Shown here in pieces: positions 33,653 to 41,621 of a stretch of DNA of 64,000 nucleotides. Numbering within the stretch: position 1 is the stretch's first letter; the number at the start of each line of letters is the position of its first letter. Below the pieces are notes generated by a model. The model had not been told where the DNA came from and made no database searches. It saw only the letters and a program-made list of their open reading frames with translations. The DNA comes from Rhizobiales bacterium PAR1 (GTDB lineage: Bacteria; Pseudomonadota; Alphaproteobacteria; Rhizobiales; Beijerinckiaceae). The stretch is taken from assembly GCA_002256205.1 (NCBI GenBank), contig NKIW01000007.1:62001-126000 (forward strand), given 5' to 3'. The position numbers and the translations under genes were made by a program.

Positions 33653-34939
33653 TTATTTCCCCAGCAGCAGTTGTGGCAGCCAGAGCGTCAACGGCGGCCA
33701 GAGCGTGATCGCCAGCAACACGACGAGCAGCGGGATCAGCCACGGCAGGATCGCGCGGCTCATCGTCTCGAAGCTGACATCGGCGATGCGTGTCACCACA
33801 AAGAGCACGACACCAATCGGCGGGTGAATGGTGCCCAGAATGAGGTTCAGGATCATGATGACGCCGAACTGTACCGGGTCGATACCGTAGCTGATCGCAG
33901 CAGGCACCAGAATCGGGATCAGGATCAGGAGGGCCGCCAGCGCCTCCATGAAGCAGCCGACGACCAGGAGCAGCGCATTCGCCATCAGCAGAAAAACGAT
34001 GGGCGAGGAAATCGTCGAGACGATCCACGGCGCCGCCGTCTGCGGCAGGCGCGAGATCGACATGCACCAGCCAAGCGCGCCGGCCGCCATCACCAGCACG
34101 GTGACAAGGCCGGTGGTTTCCGCCGTCTCGATCAGGATGCCGGGGATTTGCTTCCACTCAAGCGTGCGATAGACGAAAAACCCGAGGATCAGGGCATAGA
34201 TGCAGGCCGCCGCGGCAGCTTCGGTTGGCGTAAAAACGCCGGAAAACATGCCGCCGAGCAGCAGAACTGGCGTCATCAGCGCGAAAAAGCTGCCCAGAAA
34301 CGCGCGTCCCACCGCGCGGAAGCCCTCGAACGGTTTGCGGCCCATGCCTTCACGGCGCGCGACAAGGCTCACCATGATCACCAGCGAGAGGCCCATCAGA
34401 ATGCCCGGAATGAGCCCCCCAATGAAAAGACGTCCGATAGAGACATCCGCTGTCACGCCGTAGATCACCATGGGGAGCGAAGGCGGGATGATCGGGCCGA
34501 TGGTTGCGGCGGCGGCGGTAATCGCGGCGGCGGTTTCGGGTTTATAACCCGCGTTGCGCATCGCGCGGATTTCAATCGCGCCAGAGCCGGCGGCATCCGC
34601 CACGGCAGAGCCGACCATGCCGGCGAAGATCATCGAGGTGAGGATGCTCGCATGGGCATAGCCGCCCCTCACCCAGCCGATCACCGCGCCGGCGAACACC
34701 ACGATGCGATCCGTGATCTTCGCCGCCGCGAGGATGTTGCCCATCAGGATGAAGAGCGGCGCGGCGACGATGGGGAAGGAATTCATCGATCCCGCCATCT
34801 TCTGCGGCAGGACGGTGATCGGGAAACCGCCCCACCAGAGGAAGGCAAGCGACGCGAGCCCGATCGAGACATACAGCGGCATCCCCGCGAGGATCACCGC
34901 CAGCCAGGCACCGGAAATCTTGAGAATGAGGCTGATCAT
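33653..34939 (-). CDS. dctM: TRAP transporter large permease (DctM)
   Basis: The start at 34939 overlaps the DctQ stop and yields 428 residues; the longer open frame upstream is in-frame extension into dctQ. The protein is made of about 12 hydrophobic segments. GGFPITVLPQKMAGSMNSFPIVAAPLFILMG (outlined), SGSAVADAAGSG-like GSAVADAAGSGAIEI and ATIGPIIPPSLPMVIYG are DctM hallmarks. It uses ion gradients to import C4-dicarboxylates or sugar acids together with DctQ and DctP. Confidence 0.93.
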   Translation of the reverse strand: MISLILKISGAWLAVILAGMPLYVSIGLASLAFLWWGGFPITVLPQKMAGSMNSFPIVAAPLFILMGNILAAAKITDRIVVFAGAVIGWVRGGYAHASILTSMIFAGMVGSAVADAAGSGAIEIRAMRNAGYKPETAAAITAAAATIGPIIPPSLPMVIYGVTADVSIGRLFIGGLIPGILMGLSLVIMVSLVARREGMGRKPFEGFRAVGRAFLGSFFALMTPVLLLGGMFSGVFTPTEAAAAACIYALILGFFVYRTLEWKQIPGILIETAETTGLVTVLVMAAGALGWCMSISRLPQTAAPWIVSTISSPIVFLLMANALLLVVGCFMEALAALLILIPILVPAAISYGIDPVQFGVIMILNLILGTIHPPIGVVLFVVTRIADVSFETMSRAILPWLIPLLVVLLAITLWPPLTLWLPQLLLGK

Positions 34940-35415
34940 ACCGGTTTCCCCGCGCGGGCGGTCAGCGTCTGCCAGAGATCGGCAAGTCCTTGCGTGAGGG
35001 TCAGCAGGCCCGCCGGAACGAGCGGCACATACATCCACGCGGTGGAGATCGGCATGGTCGTTGCCTCGACATCCGAATTCGCCTCGATCACATGCAGCGC
35101 TTTCCACGCGATCACGGCACCAAGCAGCACGGCGCCGAGTTCAATCACGATTTCCGTGCCGAGTTTGGGCACGCCGGGCAAGCGGTCCAGAAAGAAGCGG
35201 ATGCGGATATGCGCACCGCGCCGGGTCGCCAGCATCCAGCCGATGCAGGCGAGCCAAACCATCAGGAAGCCGCTCGCCTCATCGGTGAAACTGAAAGGAT
35301 GGTTCACGGCGCGGGAAACAATTCCCGCCGTGACCATGCCGAGCAGCGCCACGACGAGCGCCATCGCCAGCCGTTCAAGGAAGAGATCATGCAGGCGTAC
35401 GAGGCGCGGGAACAT
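34936..35415 (-). CDS. dctQ: TRAP transporter small permease (DctQ)
   Basis: The 159-residue protein has four predicted membrane segments and the conserved FTDEASGFLMVWLACIGW motif of DctQ near residues 40-57, followed by RRGAHIRI. It overlaps dctM by four bases and lies seven bases after dctP. Confidence 0.92.
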   Translation of the reverse strand: MFPRLVRLHDLFLERLAMALVVALLGMVTAGIVSRAVNHPFSFTDEASGFLMVWLACIGWMLATRRGAHIRIRFFLDRLPGVPKLGTEIVIELGAVLLGAVIAWKALHVIEANSDVEATTMPISTAWMYVPLVPAGLLTLTQGLADLWQTLTARAGKPV

Positions 35416-35422
35416 TGTCGGC

Positions 35423-36412
35423 TTACAGCTTCAGAAGCGATTCAAATGTGCCCTTGCCCCATTTGGCTTCGAATTTCGCAGGCACGGTCGCGAGCACGGG
35501 CTTGCGCCACTCCTCGACATTGACCTCGACGACATTCATCCCGCCCGCTTTGAGCGTGCCGACAAGCGTCGCTTCCTGCGAGAGGAGTTCCTTGTCCTGC
35601 CATGCGGCGCCGGCGTTGAAGGCCGCTTCGAGCAGGCTGCGATCTGCCGCTGGCAGGCTCTTCCAGAAGGCCTCGTTCACGATCACCATACGCGGCGTGA
35701 TGATATGCTCGGTGAGGACGAGATGCTTCTGCACTTCGTGGAATTTGCCGGACTGGATGGTCGGCAGCGGGTTTTCCTGCCCGTCCACCGCACCCTGGCT
35801 GAGCGCGAGATAGAGTTCCGGGAAAGCAATCGGCGTCGCTTTGGCGCCCCAGGCGTCGGCCATGGCGAGGAAGGTATCGACGGGCGGCACGCGGAGCTTG
35901 AAGCCGACCATATCCGCCGGGGATTTCACGGCCCGCGAGCCCGAAGTCAGATGGCGCTTGCCATAATAGGTGACGTTGAGCATGCGCATGCCGCGCCTTG
36001 CGACGAGATCGGCGTTCATTTTCTGGAATTCGGGAGAGGCCGAGACCTTCGCAAGATGGGCGGCATCGCGCCAGAGATACGGCGCTTCAACCACCGAAAG
36101 CGCCGGCAAGAACGCGCCAAGCGCGCCCGCGCCGTCGGTCGTCAGCTGAAGTGCGCCGGATGAGACCGACTCCATCATGTCCTTGCCCGAGCCGAGCTGG
36201 CCGTTCGGGAAAAGTTGGATATCGATGCGTCCGCCGGATTTCTCCTTGACCTCTTTGGCGACCCGCTCGGCCATCTGCACCTGTGGGTGCGAGGCGGCGA
36301 GGAGTTCGCCCCAGCGCACCACGGTGGCCTGCGCACGCAGCACCGCCGGCATCGCAACCGAACCGGCGACGAGCACCGAGCCCTTGAGAAAAGTCCGTTT
36401 TGAAATCGTCAT
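35423..36412 (-). CDS. dctP: TRAP transporter substrate-binding protein (DctP)
   Basis: ATG 36412 with GGGAGGA upstream gives 329 residues. The signal is Tat-like (SKRTFLKGS) and ends at AVLRAQ. The mature protein shows FPNGQLGSGKDMMESVSSGALQL, a motif close to the DctP consensus, and the RVPPVDTF and ALSQGAVDGQENPL regions; the Arg in LRVP normally forms the salt bridge with the carboxylate ligand. With the neighbouring aldolase and lactonase genes a sugar acid (uronate, fuconate or similar) is the likely cargo. Confidence 0.93.
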   Translation of the reverse strand: MTISKRTFLKGSVLVAGSVAMPAVLRAQATVVRWGELLAASHPQVQMAERVAKEVKEKSGGRIDIQLFPNGQLGSGKDMMESVSSGALQLTTDGAGALGAFLPALSVVEAPYLWRDAAHLAKVSASPEFQKMNADLVARRGMRMLNVTYYGKRHLTSGSRAVKSPADMVGFKLRVPPVDTFLAMADAWGAKATPIAFPELYLALSQGAVDGQENPLPTIQSGKFHEVQKHLVLTEHIITPRMVIVNEAFWKSLPAADRSLLEAAFNAGAAWQDKELLSQEATLVGTLKAGGMNVVEVNVEEWRKPVLATVPAKFEAKWGKGTFESLLKL

Positions 36413-36459
36413 GCTATCCTCCCGATGGATCGTCTTGTTTTTTAAGGCGCAGAGTGGGT

Positions 36460-37137
36460 TCAGCGTCCGTAGCTCAGATCGTTCTCGATATTGATCGCCC
36501 GGTTGCGGGCTTGCAGGATATGGTCCGTCATGGCTTGCGCGGCCGCCTCTGGCTCGCGCCGTTCCAGCGCCTCGATCACCTTGAGATGATCCTGCATCAC
36601 AGGAATCACGAGATCGAGGTAGAGGCGCGTCTCGTTCTGGCGGATGATCTTGATTTTGATCCAGTTCACCCAATAGGTCTTTGAAATAATATCGTTTTCA
36701 AGATGCTCGATGATGGTTTCATGGAGCATGCGGTCTGTGGCCTCGGCGTCCGAAATCAGGGATTCCTTCTCGCCGCCTTCGGCCCGGGCGATGATATCGA
36801 GATGGGCGGCCTTGAGGCTGGCGATCACCTCGTCGCTGGCGTTGCGAGCGAAAAGCGCCGTCGCCTCACGCTCGATGAACAGGCGAAACTGGAATGCATT
36901 GCGAATGAGGTTGAGGTCGACATGGGCGATCTGAAGCCCACGCTGCGGCACGGTGGTAATCAGCCCTTCCGCCTCAAGCCGCGGGATCAACTCGCGGATC
37001 GCGCCCAGCGGCATGCCGGTGATATCGACCAGTTCGCGCTGCGAGACGAACTGGCCCGGCTTGATTTCGCGCGCCAGCAACCGTTCGGTAAAGCTCGAAT
37101 AGGCCCGGTCGCGCAGTTTGGTGCTGTCCTCTCGCAT
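36460..37137 (-). CDS. GntR-family regulator, FadR/FCD subfamily
   Basis: The 225-residue protein has a winged HTH at residues about 8-75 (AYSSFTERLLAREIKPGQFVSQREL, PQRGLQIA) and an FCD domain with the metal-binding pattern (ATDRMLHETI, MQDHLKVIEAL, MTDHILQARN). It lies between the DapA-type gene (30 bases upstream) and dctP (48 bases downstream) on the same strand. The 14-bp palindrome at 38094-38107 is its likely operator. Confidence 0.87.
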   Translation of the reverse strand: MREDSTKLRDRAYSSFTERLLAREIKPGQFVSQRELVDITGMPLGAIRELIPRLEAEGLITTVPQRGLQIAHVDLNLIRNAFQFRLFIEREATALFARNASDEVIASLKAAHLDIIARAEGGEKESLISDAEATDRMLHETIIEHLENDIISKTYWVNWIKIKIIRQNETRLYLDLVIPVMQDHLKVIEALERREPEAAAQAMTDHILQARNRAINIENDLSYGR

Positions 37138-37166
37138 CCGGGCCGTTTCCTTCGAAATATACTGCG

Positions 37167-38042
37167 TTATTGCTTCCTGATCGCCTCGATCTTGCCCGCC
37201 AGCACCGCCGTATCGGTATCATTGAAGCCGTCGAGCGGGGCGCGCATGATCCGCCAATCCGGATCACCAAGGCGCGCGGAGATCAAGGCTTTGATCGCCG
37301 GCATGAACGAATAATCCAGAATGGCGTTGACCATGGCGTGCACACGCGCATCGTCCTTGCCGTCGTTGGCGAGCGGACGGAGCAGGTCCGGCGCGACATT
37401 CGCAAGGCCGCAGATCGAGCCGGAACCGCCATTTTTCACGGCATTCGCGAGGTGACGTTCGTCGCCGACGAGGATTTGCAGATCCGAGAGTTCCTTGAGG
37501 CGGCGCGCAGTCATCGGCCAGTCACCGGCGCTATCCTTGACGCCTTCAATCGCGCCGGGGAAAGCATCCGCAAGACGGCGCGTCAGTTCCACCGACAGCG
37601 GAACCCGCGTCATGCCGGGAATATGATAGAGAAAAATGTTGCGAAGGCGCGCACCGAGCTTTTTGAAAACGCTCGAGAAAAAGCTGAACAGCGCATCATC
37701 GCTGACGCCGGAGAAATAGAACGGCGGGGCGAGCAAGATCGCGCGGCAGTTCATGTCATAGGCCGCGTTGCACTGGGCGACGATATCCTCCTCGGACGAG
37801 GCCGAAACGCCGGCAATAACCTGCTTGCGCAGATCGAACCCGCCGCCCGCCATCGCACCGAGCACCGCATAGCGGTCCTGCAGGCCGATCGAGGCGCCCT
37901 CACCCGTCGTGCCGAAGACGGTGATGCCGTCGCAGCCATTCGCCAGCACCCATTTCGCATGTGCGACCATGCGGGGCAAATCCATCGTTCCATCCGCGCG
38001 GAAGGCGGACGAGAGTGCACAATTCAAGCCGATACGAGCCAT
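37167..38042 (-). CDS. DapA/KdgA-type class I aldolase or dehydratase (2-keto-3-deoxy sugar acid)
   Basis: The 291-residue TIM barrel contains GTTGEGASIG, the catalytic Tyr in YHIPGMTRVPL and the Schiff-base Lys in EGVKDSAGDW, so it is a catalytically complete member of the dihydrodipicolinate synthase/N-acetylneuraminate lyase family. Lysine synthesis is unlikely because it is the first gene of a TRAP/regulator operon. A retro-aldol cleavage of a 2-keto-3-deoxy acid (for instance 2-keto-3-deoxy-L-fuconate or -rhamnonate to pyruvate and lactaldehyde) fits the divergent fucose-type genes; a keto-deoxyglucarate dehydratase is an alternative. Confidence 0.87.
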   Translation of the reverse strand: MARIGLNCALSSAFRADGTMDLPRMVAHAKWVLANGCDGITVFGTTGEGASIGLQDRYAVLGAMAGGGFDLRKQVIAGVSASSEEDIVAQCNAAYDMNCRAILLAPPFYFSGVSDDALFSFFSSVFKKLGARLRNIFLYHIPGMTRVPLSVELTRRLADAFPGAIEGVKDSAGDWPMTARRLKELSDLQILVGDERHLANAVKNGGSGSICGLANVAPDLLRPLANDGKDDARVHAMVNAILDYSFMPAIKALISARLGDPDWRIMRAPLDGFNDTDTAVLAGKIEAIRKQ

Positions 38043-38093
38043 CGGAATCCTCCAGTTGCCACCATGCTGCCCGCTGCCAAGAGAGTTGTCAAC

Positions 38094-38107
38094 ACTAACA
38101 TGTTAGT
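38094..38107. promoter_or_regulatory. 14-bp perfect palindrome ACTAACATGTTAGT, probable GntR operator
   Basis: The palindrome lies centrally in the 125-base divergent region between the DapA-type gene and the aldo/keto reductase gene. TTGTCA at 38086-38091 (close to the -35 consensus, plus strand) just precedes it, so a bound repressor could block the plus-strand promoter. The nearby FCD-type GntR is the natural candidate to bind. Confidence 0.55.
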
Positions 38108-38167
38108 TGAAAATCACGTTATCCAATGGCAAGTTATCGACGAACGGATTTGATTGGCGGCAACAAG

Positions 38168-39187
38168 ATGATCGCACCCACCCTGCCTTTCCGCCCCTTG
38201 GGCCGCACTGGATTGCCGGTCAGTGCGCTCGGGTTCGGCGGTGCGCCGCTCGGCGACCTCTATGCCCTGCTTGATGAGGCCGAGGCGGTGGAAACCGTCG
38301 TGGCCGCGCTCGGTGCTGGGATTACCCTTCTTGATACCTCCCCGCTCTATGGTCACGGGCTTTCCGAACACCGCATCGGCGCGGCGATCCGGCGCGCTTC
38401 CGGCGCGAAACCGGTGATTTCCACCAAGGTCGGACGCGTGACGGCCCCGTTCGCCGGTCGCGGCAGCGGCTCGGGTTATCTCGGCGGGCTGCCACATGGT
38501 GCGATGTTCGACTACTCCTATGATGGTGTGATGCGTAGCCTCGAGCAATCCGCACTGCGGCTCGGCGTTGATCACCTCGATATCGTGCTGATCCATGATG
38601 TCGATGTCTGGACCCATGGCAAGGACGCCATCGAAGGTCGCTTTCAGCAGGCAATGGAGGGCGCCTATCGCGCGCTCGTCAAGCTGCGAGAAGCCGGTGC
38701 GGTGCGCGCCATCGGCATCGGCGTCAACGAAGCGGATATGGCGGAGCGGTTCGCCCGCGCCGGGGATTTTGATGCCATGCTGCTCGCCGGGCGCTATTCG
38801 CTGCTCGAACAGCCTGCGCTGGCCTCCTTCCTGCCGCTGGCGCTCGAAAAAGGCATTGGCGTGATGCTTGGCGGGGTGTTCAACTCGGGCATTCTCGCGA
38901 CCGGTGCTGTGCCCGGCGCGAAGTACAATTATGCCGAAGCGCCGCCGGCGATTATGGCGAAAGTTGCGAAAATCGAAGCGGTTTGCGCCCGGCACGCAAC
39001 GCCGATCTTCCACGCTGCGCTGCATTTCGCATCGGGGCATCCGGCAGTCGCCTCAGTGGTACTCGGCGCTGTGAAGCCGGCGGAAATCGCGGCACAAGTC
39101 GCCGCGATGAGCGCGCCGCCCCCCGTCGCGCTCTGGGCCGAGCTGAAGGCGGAGGGCTTGCTTGATCGCGCAGCCCCTACACCGTGA
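38168..39187 (+). CDS. Aldo/keto reductase, L-fucose (D-threo-aldose) 1-dehydrogenase type
   Basis: ATG 38168 gives 339 residues; an in-frame ATG at 38126 lacks a ribosome site and lies close to the operator. The barrel begins LPFRPLGRTGLPVSALGFGGAPLG. The AKR tetrad is visible as Asp in LLDTSPLYG, Tyr in the same motif, Lys in ISTKVGR and His in VLIHDVD. RGSGSGYLGGLPHGAMFDYSYDGVMRS, outlined here, is a region shared by D-threo-aldose dehydrogenases that oxidise L-fucose to the lactone with NAD(P)+. The lactonase and mutarotase genes that follow support the assignment. Confidence 0.83.
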   Translation: MIAPTLPFRPLGRTGLPVSALGFGGAPLGDLYALLDEAEAVETVVAALGAGITLLDTSPLYGHGLSEHRIGAAIRRASGAKPVISTKVGRVTAPFAGRGSGSGYLGGLPHGAMFDYSYDGVMRSLEQSALRLGVDHLDIVLIHDVDVWTHGKDAIEGRFQQAMEGAYRALVKLREAGAVRAIGIGVNEADMAERFARAGDFDAMLLAGRYSLLEQPALASFLPLALEKGIGVMLGGVFNSGILATGAVPGAKYNYAEAPPAIMAKVAKIEAVCARHATPIFHAALHFASGHPAVASVVLGAVKPAEIAAQVAAMSAPPPVALWAELKAEGLLDRAAPTP

Positions 39188-39195
39188 GGCACGAT

Positions 39196-40053
39196 ATGGC
39201 ACTCAAAATCGATGCCCATCAGCACTTCTGGCGTCCCGCTCGCGGGGACTATGGCTGGCTCACTCCGGAACTCGGGCCGATCTATCGCGATTTCCTGCCC
39301 GCTGAGCTCGCACCCATGCTCAATGCCGCAGGAATCGACCGGACGATTCTTGTACAGGCCGCGCCGACTGTCATGGAAACGGACTGGCTGCTCGATCTGG
39401 CAGAGAAGACACCTTTTGTTGCCGGCGTCGTCGGCTGGGCGGATTTCGCCGCGCCGGACGCTGCAACGAAGATCGCGGCGTTTGGCGAACATCCACTGCT
39501 TGTTGGCCTGCGGCCGATGATTCATGATATCGCCGATCCCGACTGGATGCTCGGCGCGGCGCTGGAGCCCGCTTTTGCGGCACTGAAGGCTGCTGGATTG
39601 GTCTTCGACGCGCTCGTCAAGCCGCCGCATCTCTCCCGACTGCTGACCCTGGCGGATCGTCATCCGGATCTTGCGATTGTCATCGATCACGGCGCAAAAC
39701 CGCCGATCTCGGCGGGCACGCTCGATCCTTGGTTGAACTCTTGGCGCGCGGATATGGCAGCGCTGGCGGCACGCGCGAACATTACCTGCAAGCTGTCAGG
39801 ACTTGTCACCGAAGCCGGCAACGCATGGGATATCGGGAAGCTCAAGCCTTACGTTGCGCATCTTCTCACGGTTTTTGGCCCCGACAGATTGATTTTCGGC
39901 TCGGATTGGCCGGTTTGCACCCTCGCGGCGTCCTATGCCGCATGGCATGATGCGGCACGCGCGCTGACCGCCCACCTGTCCGCGCCTCAGCAAGACGCCA
40001 TTTTTGGTGGCAACGCCACACGCATCTATCTCTCTCAGCGCGGACGGGCCTGA
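39196..40053 (+). CDS. Amidohydrolase-family lactonase (L-fuconolactonase-like)
   Basis: ATG 39196 with GAGG six bases upstream gives 285 residues; a GTG at 39184 overlapping the previous stop would add four. It is a metal-dependent amidohydrolase_2 protein with KIDAHQHFWRPARGDYGWL at the N-terminus, GLRPMIHD in the middle and GSDWPVCTL near the C-terminus, which matches L-fuconolactonase and L-rhamnono-1,4-lactonase. It would open the lactone formed by the upstream dehydrogenase to the aldonate. Confidence 0.87.
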   Translation: MALKIDAHQHFWRPARGDYGWLTPELGPIYRDFLPAELAPMLNAAGIDRTILVQAAPTVMETDWLLDLAEKTPFVAGVVGWADFAAPDAATKIAAFGEHPLLVGLRPMIHDIADPDWMLGAALEPAFAALKAAGLVFDALVKPPHLSRLLTLADRHPDLAIVIDHGAKPPISAGTLDPWLNSWRADMAALAARANITCKLSGLVTEAGNAWDIGKLKPYVAHLLTVFGPDRLIFGSDWPVCTLAASYAAWHDAARALTAHLSAPQQDAIFGGNATRIYLSQRGRA

Positions 40054-40056
40054 CCC

Positions 40057-40503
40057 ATGCTCAAGAATATCGATCCCCTGCTTTCCGCCGATCTGCTTCA
40101 CTTTCTCGCCTCGATGGGGCATGGGGACGATCTCGCGCTCGTTGACGCCAATCATCCGGCGGAGACGGTAGCGGGGGGCAAGCGGTTGATCCGCCTGCCC
40201 GGCCTTTCGATGGAGCGTGTCGCGCGGGCGATTCTCTCGGTGCTGCCGATCGATGATTTCGAGCCAAACCCACTCCGCCGGATGGAAATGGTCGGTAATC
40301 CGGCCGAGATTCCACAGGTTCAACGTGCGGTTCAAGCCGAGATTGACCGGGTGGTGCCGGGCCAGCCGGTTCTCGCCGGCATTGAGCGATTCGCCTTCTA
40401 TGAGGCCGCAAAGGCGGGCTTCGGCGTTATTCAGGTTGGTGATCCCCGCCCCTACGGCTGCTTTCTTTTCCGCAAGGGCGTGATTGCGGGCGAACCGGGC
40501 TAA
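40057..40503 (+). CDS. fucU: RbsD/FucU-family sugar mutarotase (L-fucose mutarotase-like)
   Basis: The 148-residue protein carries the FucU pattern: LLHFLASMGHGDDLALVDANHPA at the N-terminus (outlined, catalytic His in GHGD) and ERFAFYEAAKAGFGVI with Tyr and GDPRPYGCFLFRKGV at the C-terminus. It interconverts alpha and beta sugar anomers, supplying the right anomer to the dehydrogenase. It is the last gene of the three-gene plus-strand operon, three bases after the lactonase. Confidence 0.88.
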   Translation: MLKNIDPLLSADLLHFLASMGHGDDLALVDANHPAETVAGGKRLIRLPGLSMERVARAILSVLPIDDFEPNPLRRMEMVGNPAEIPQVQRAVQAEIDRVVPGQPVLAGIERFAFYEAAKAGFGVIQVGDPRPYGCFLFRKGVIAGEPG

Positions 40504-40583
40504 GTCAGGACTTCCACCGATTTCCGGCGTGTTGCCGCCGGTCTAAACCTCGCCTCTACACTGAACAGCAAGGGGAGCGAGAC

Positions 40584-41261
40584 ATGCGACAAAACCTGAT
40601 GGCTTTGATGATCGCGGGGCTCCTTGGCGCCCTGCCCATGGTGGCCAATGCGCAAACGCCGCCCTCGCCGGCTGAAATTGCGGCCTATACCGGCCTTCAC
40701 GCCGCGGCGCAGAAGGGCGATGCGAAAGAGATCGCCCGCCTGATCGCCGGCGGCGCAAACCCCAATGCCGTGGATTCGAACCTTCGGACGCCGCTGCATG
40801 TCTCAGCCTTTGCCAAGCGGCATGACGCGATGCGCGCGCTTGCCAAGGGTGGCGCGAACCCGCGTGCGCTCGACCGGCAACTCTATGACACCGTGACCAT
40901 TGCTGCCGTGGCGGACGACGTCGAGACCCTCAAGGTAGGCCTTGCGATTGGTGGCGACGCACGCGAAATCACGAGCATTTATGTCGGGACCGCGTTGATC
41001 GCCGCCGCGCATCTCGGGCATGATGGCGCCGTGCGCGAACTCATCCGTGCCGGAGCGCCGCTCGATCACGTCAACAATCTCGGCTGGACGGCGCTCATAG
41101 AGGCGGTGATCCTCGGCAATGGCGGGCCGCGCCATGTTGCCACCGTCAAGGCACTGGTGGACGCCGGCGCCCGGCGTGATCTTGCGGACCGCGGCGGCGT
41201 CGCACCCGTGGAACACGCGCGCCAGCGAGGCTATGTTGAGATGGTCAAGCTCCTACAATAA
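40584..41261 (+). CDS. Exported ankyrin-repeat protein
   Basis: The 225-residue protein follows an AGGGGAGCGAG site. A Sec signal peptide covers residues 1-24 (VANAQ). The rest is four to five ankyrin repeats: LHAAAQKGDAKEIARLIAGGANPN, TPLHVSAFAKRHDAMRALAKGGANP, and later TALIAAAHLGHDGAVRELIRAGAP-like units ending in GYVEMVKLLQ. It is therefore periplasmic or exported and probably binds a protein partner. Its neighbours (sugar mutarotase and cobalamin uptake) give no functional clue, and 80 bases separate it from fucU. Confidence 0.82.
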   Translation: MRQNLMALMIAGLLGALPMVANAQTPPSPAEIAAYTGLHAAAQKGDAKEIARLIAGGANPNAVDSNLRTPLHVSAFAKRHDAMRALAKGGANPRALDRQLYDTVTIAAVADDVETLKVGLAIGGDAREITSIYVGTALIAAAHLGHDGAVRELIRAGAPLDHVNNLGWTALIEAVILGNGGPRHVATVKALVDAGARRDLADRGGVAPVEHARQRGYVEMVKLLQ

Positions 41262-41397
41262 CTGGGCTATTGCGCTCACACGCGGTCATTATAGTGCAGA
41301 TTGCTGCCCCCCTTCTCGCCGAAGGTTCACTGCGGCAGCTCGTCTTTTTCGCCTGCGGCAGCTTGCCACGCTGGCGCAGGTGTGGTTCTTAACAAAT

Positions 41398-41590
41398 GCT
41401 TTCGGTGCCTCTCGCAGGAGAGGTGAAACGGGAATGTGGTGCGAACCGAAGGGTTCTATTCCACGGCTGCCCCCGCAACTGTAAGCGGCGAGTGCTTCTC
41501 GCACAAACCACTGATCCCGTTGGGATTGGGAAGGACGAGAAGCGCATTGACCCGCGAGCCAGGAGACCGGCCGAGAGCATGTGCAACCCC
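41398..41590 (+). promoter_or_regulatory. Cobalamin (B12) riboswitch upstream of btuB
   Basis: The conserved aptamer elements appear in order: CGGTGCC at about 41403, GAAACGGGAA at 41425-41434, CCCCGCAACTGTAAGCGG at 41470-41487 and the B12 box GAGCCAGGAGACCGGCC at 41556-41572. The btuB ribosome site GGGAGGA follows at 41612, so adenosylcobalamin binding probably sequesters it or terminates transcription. The boundaries are approximate. The preceding part of this 360-base gap (41262-41397) shows no gene and no convincing promoter. Confidence 0.93.
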
Positions 41591-41621
41591 AGACTTCGGC
41601 GGTGGGCCGAAGGGAGGAACC

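Noticed and set aside
33671-36163. Plus-strand open frame of 830 codons opposite the TRAP genes
   Set aside because: It is exactly antisense to dctM, dctQ and dctP, is rich in Arg, His, Asp and Gln, has no recognisable domain, and is explained by high third-position GC in the real genes.
41436-41621. N-terminal extension of BtuB into the upstream region
   Set aside because: The extension is only the translated cobalamin riboswitch; the start at 41622 has a strong ribosome site and a proper signal peptide.
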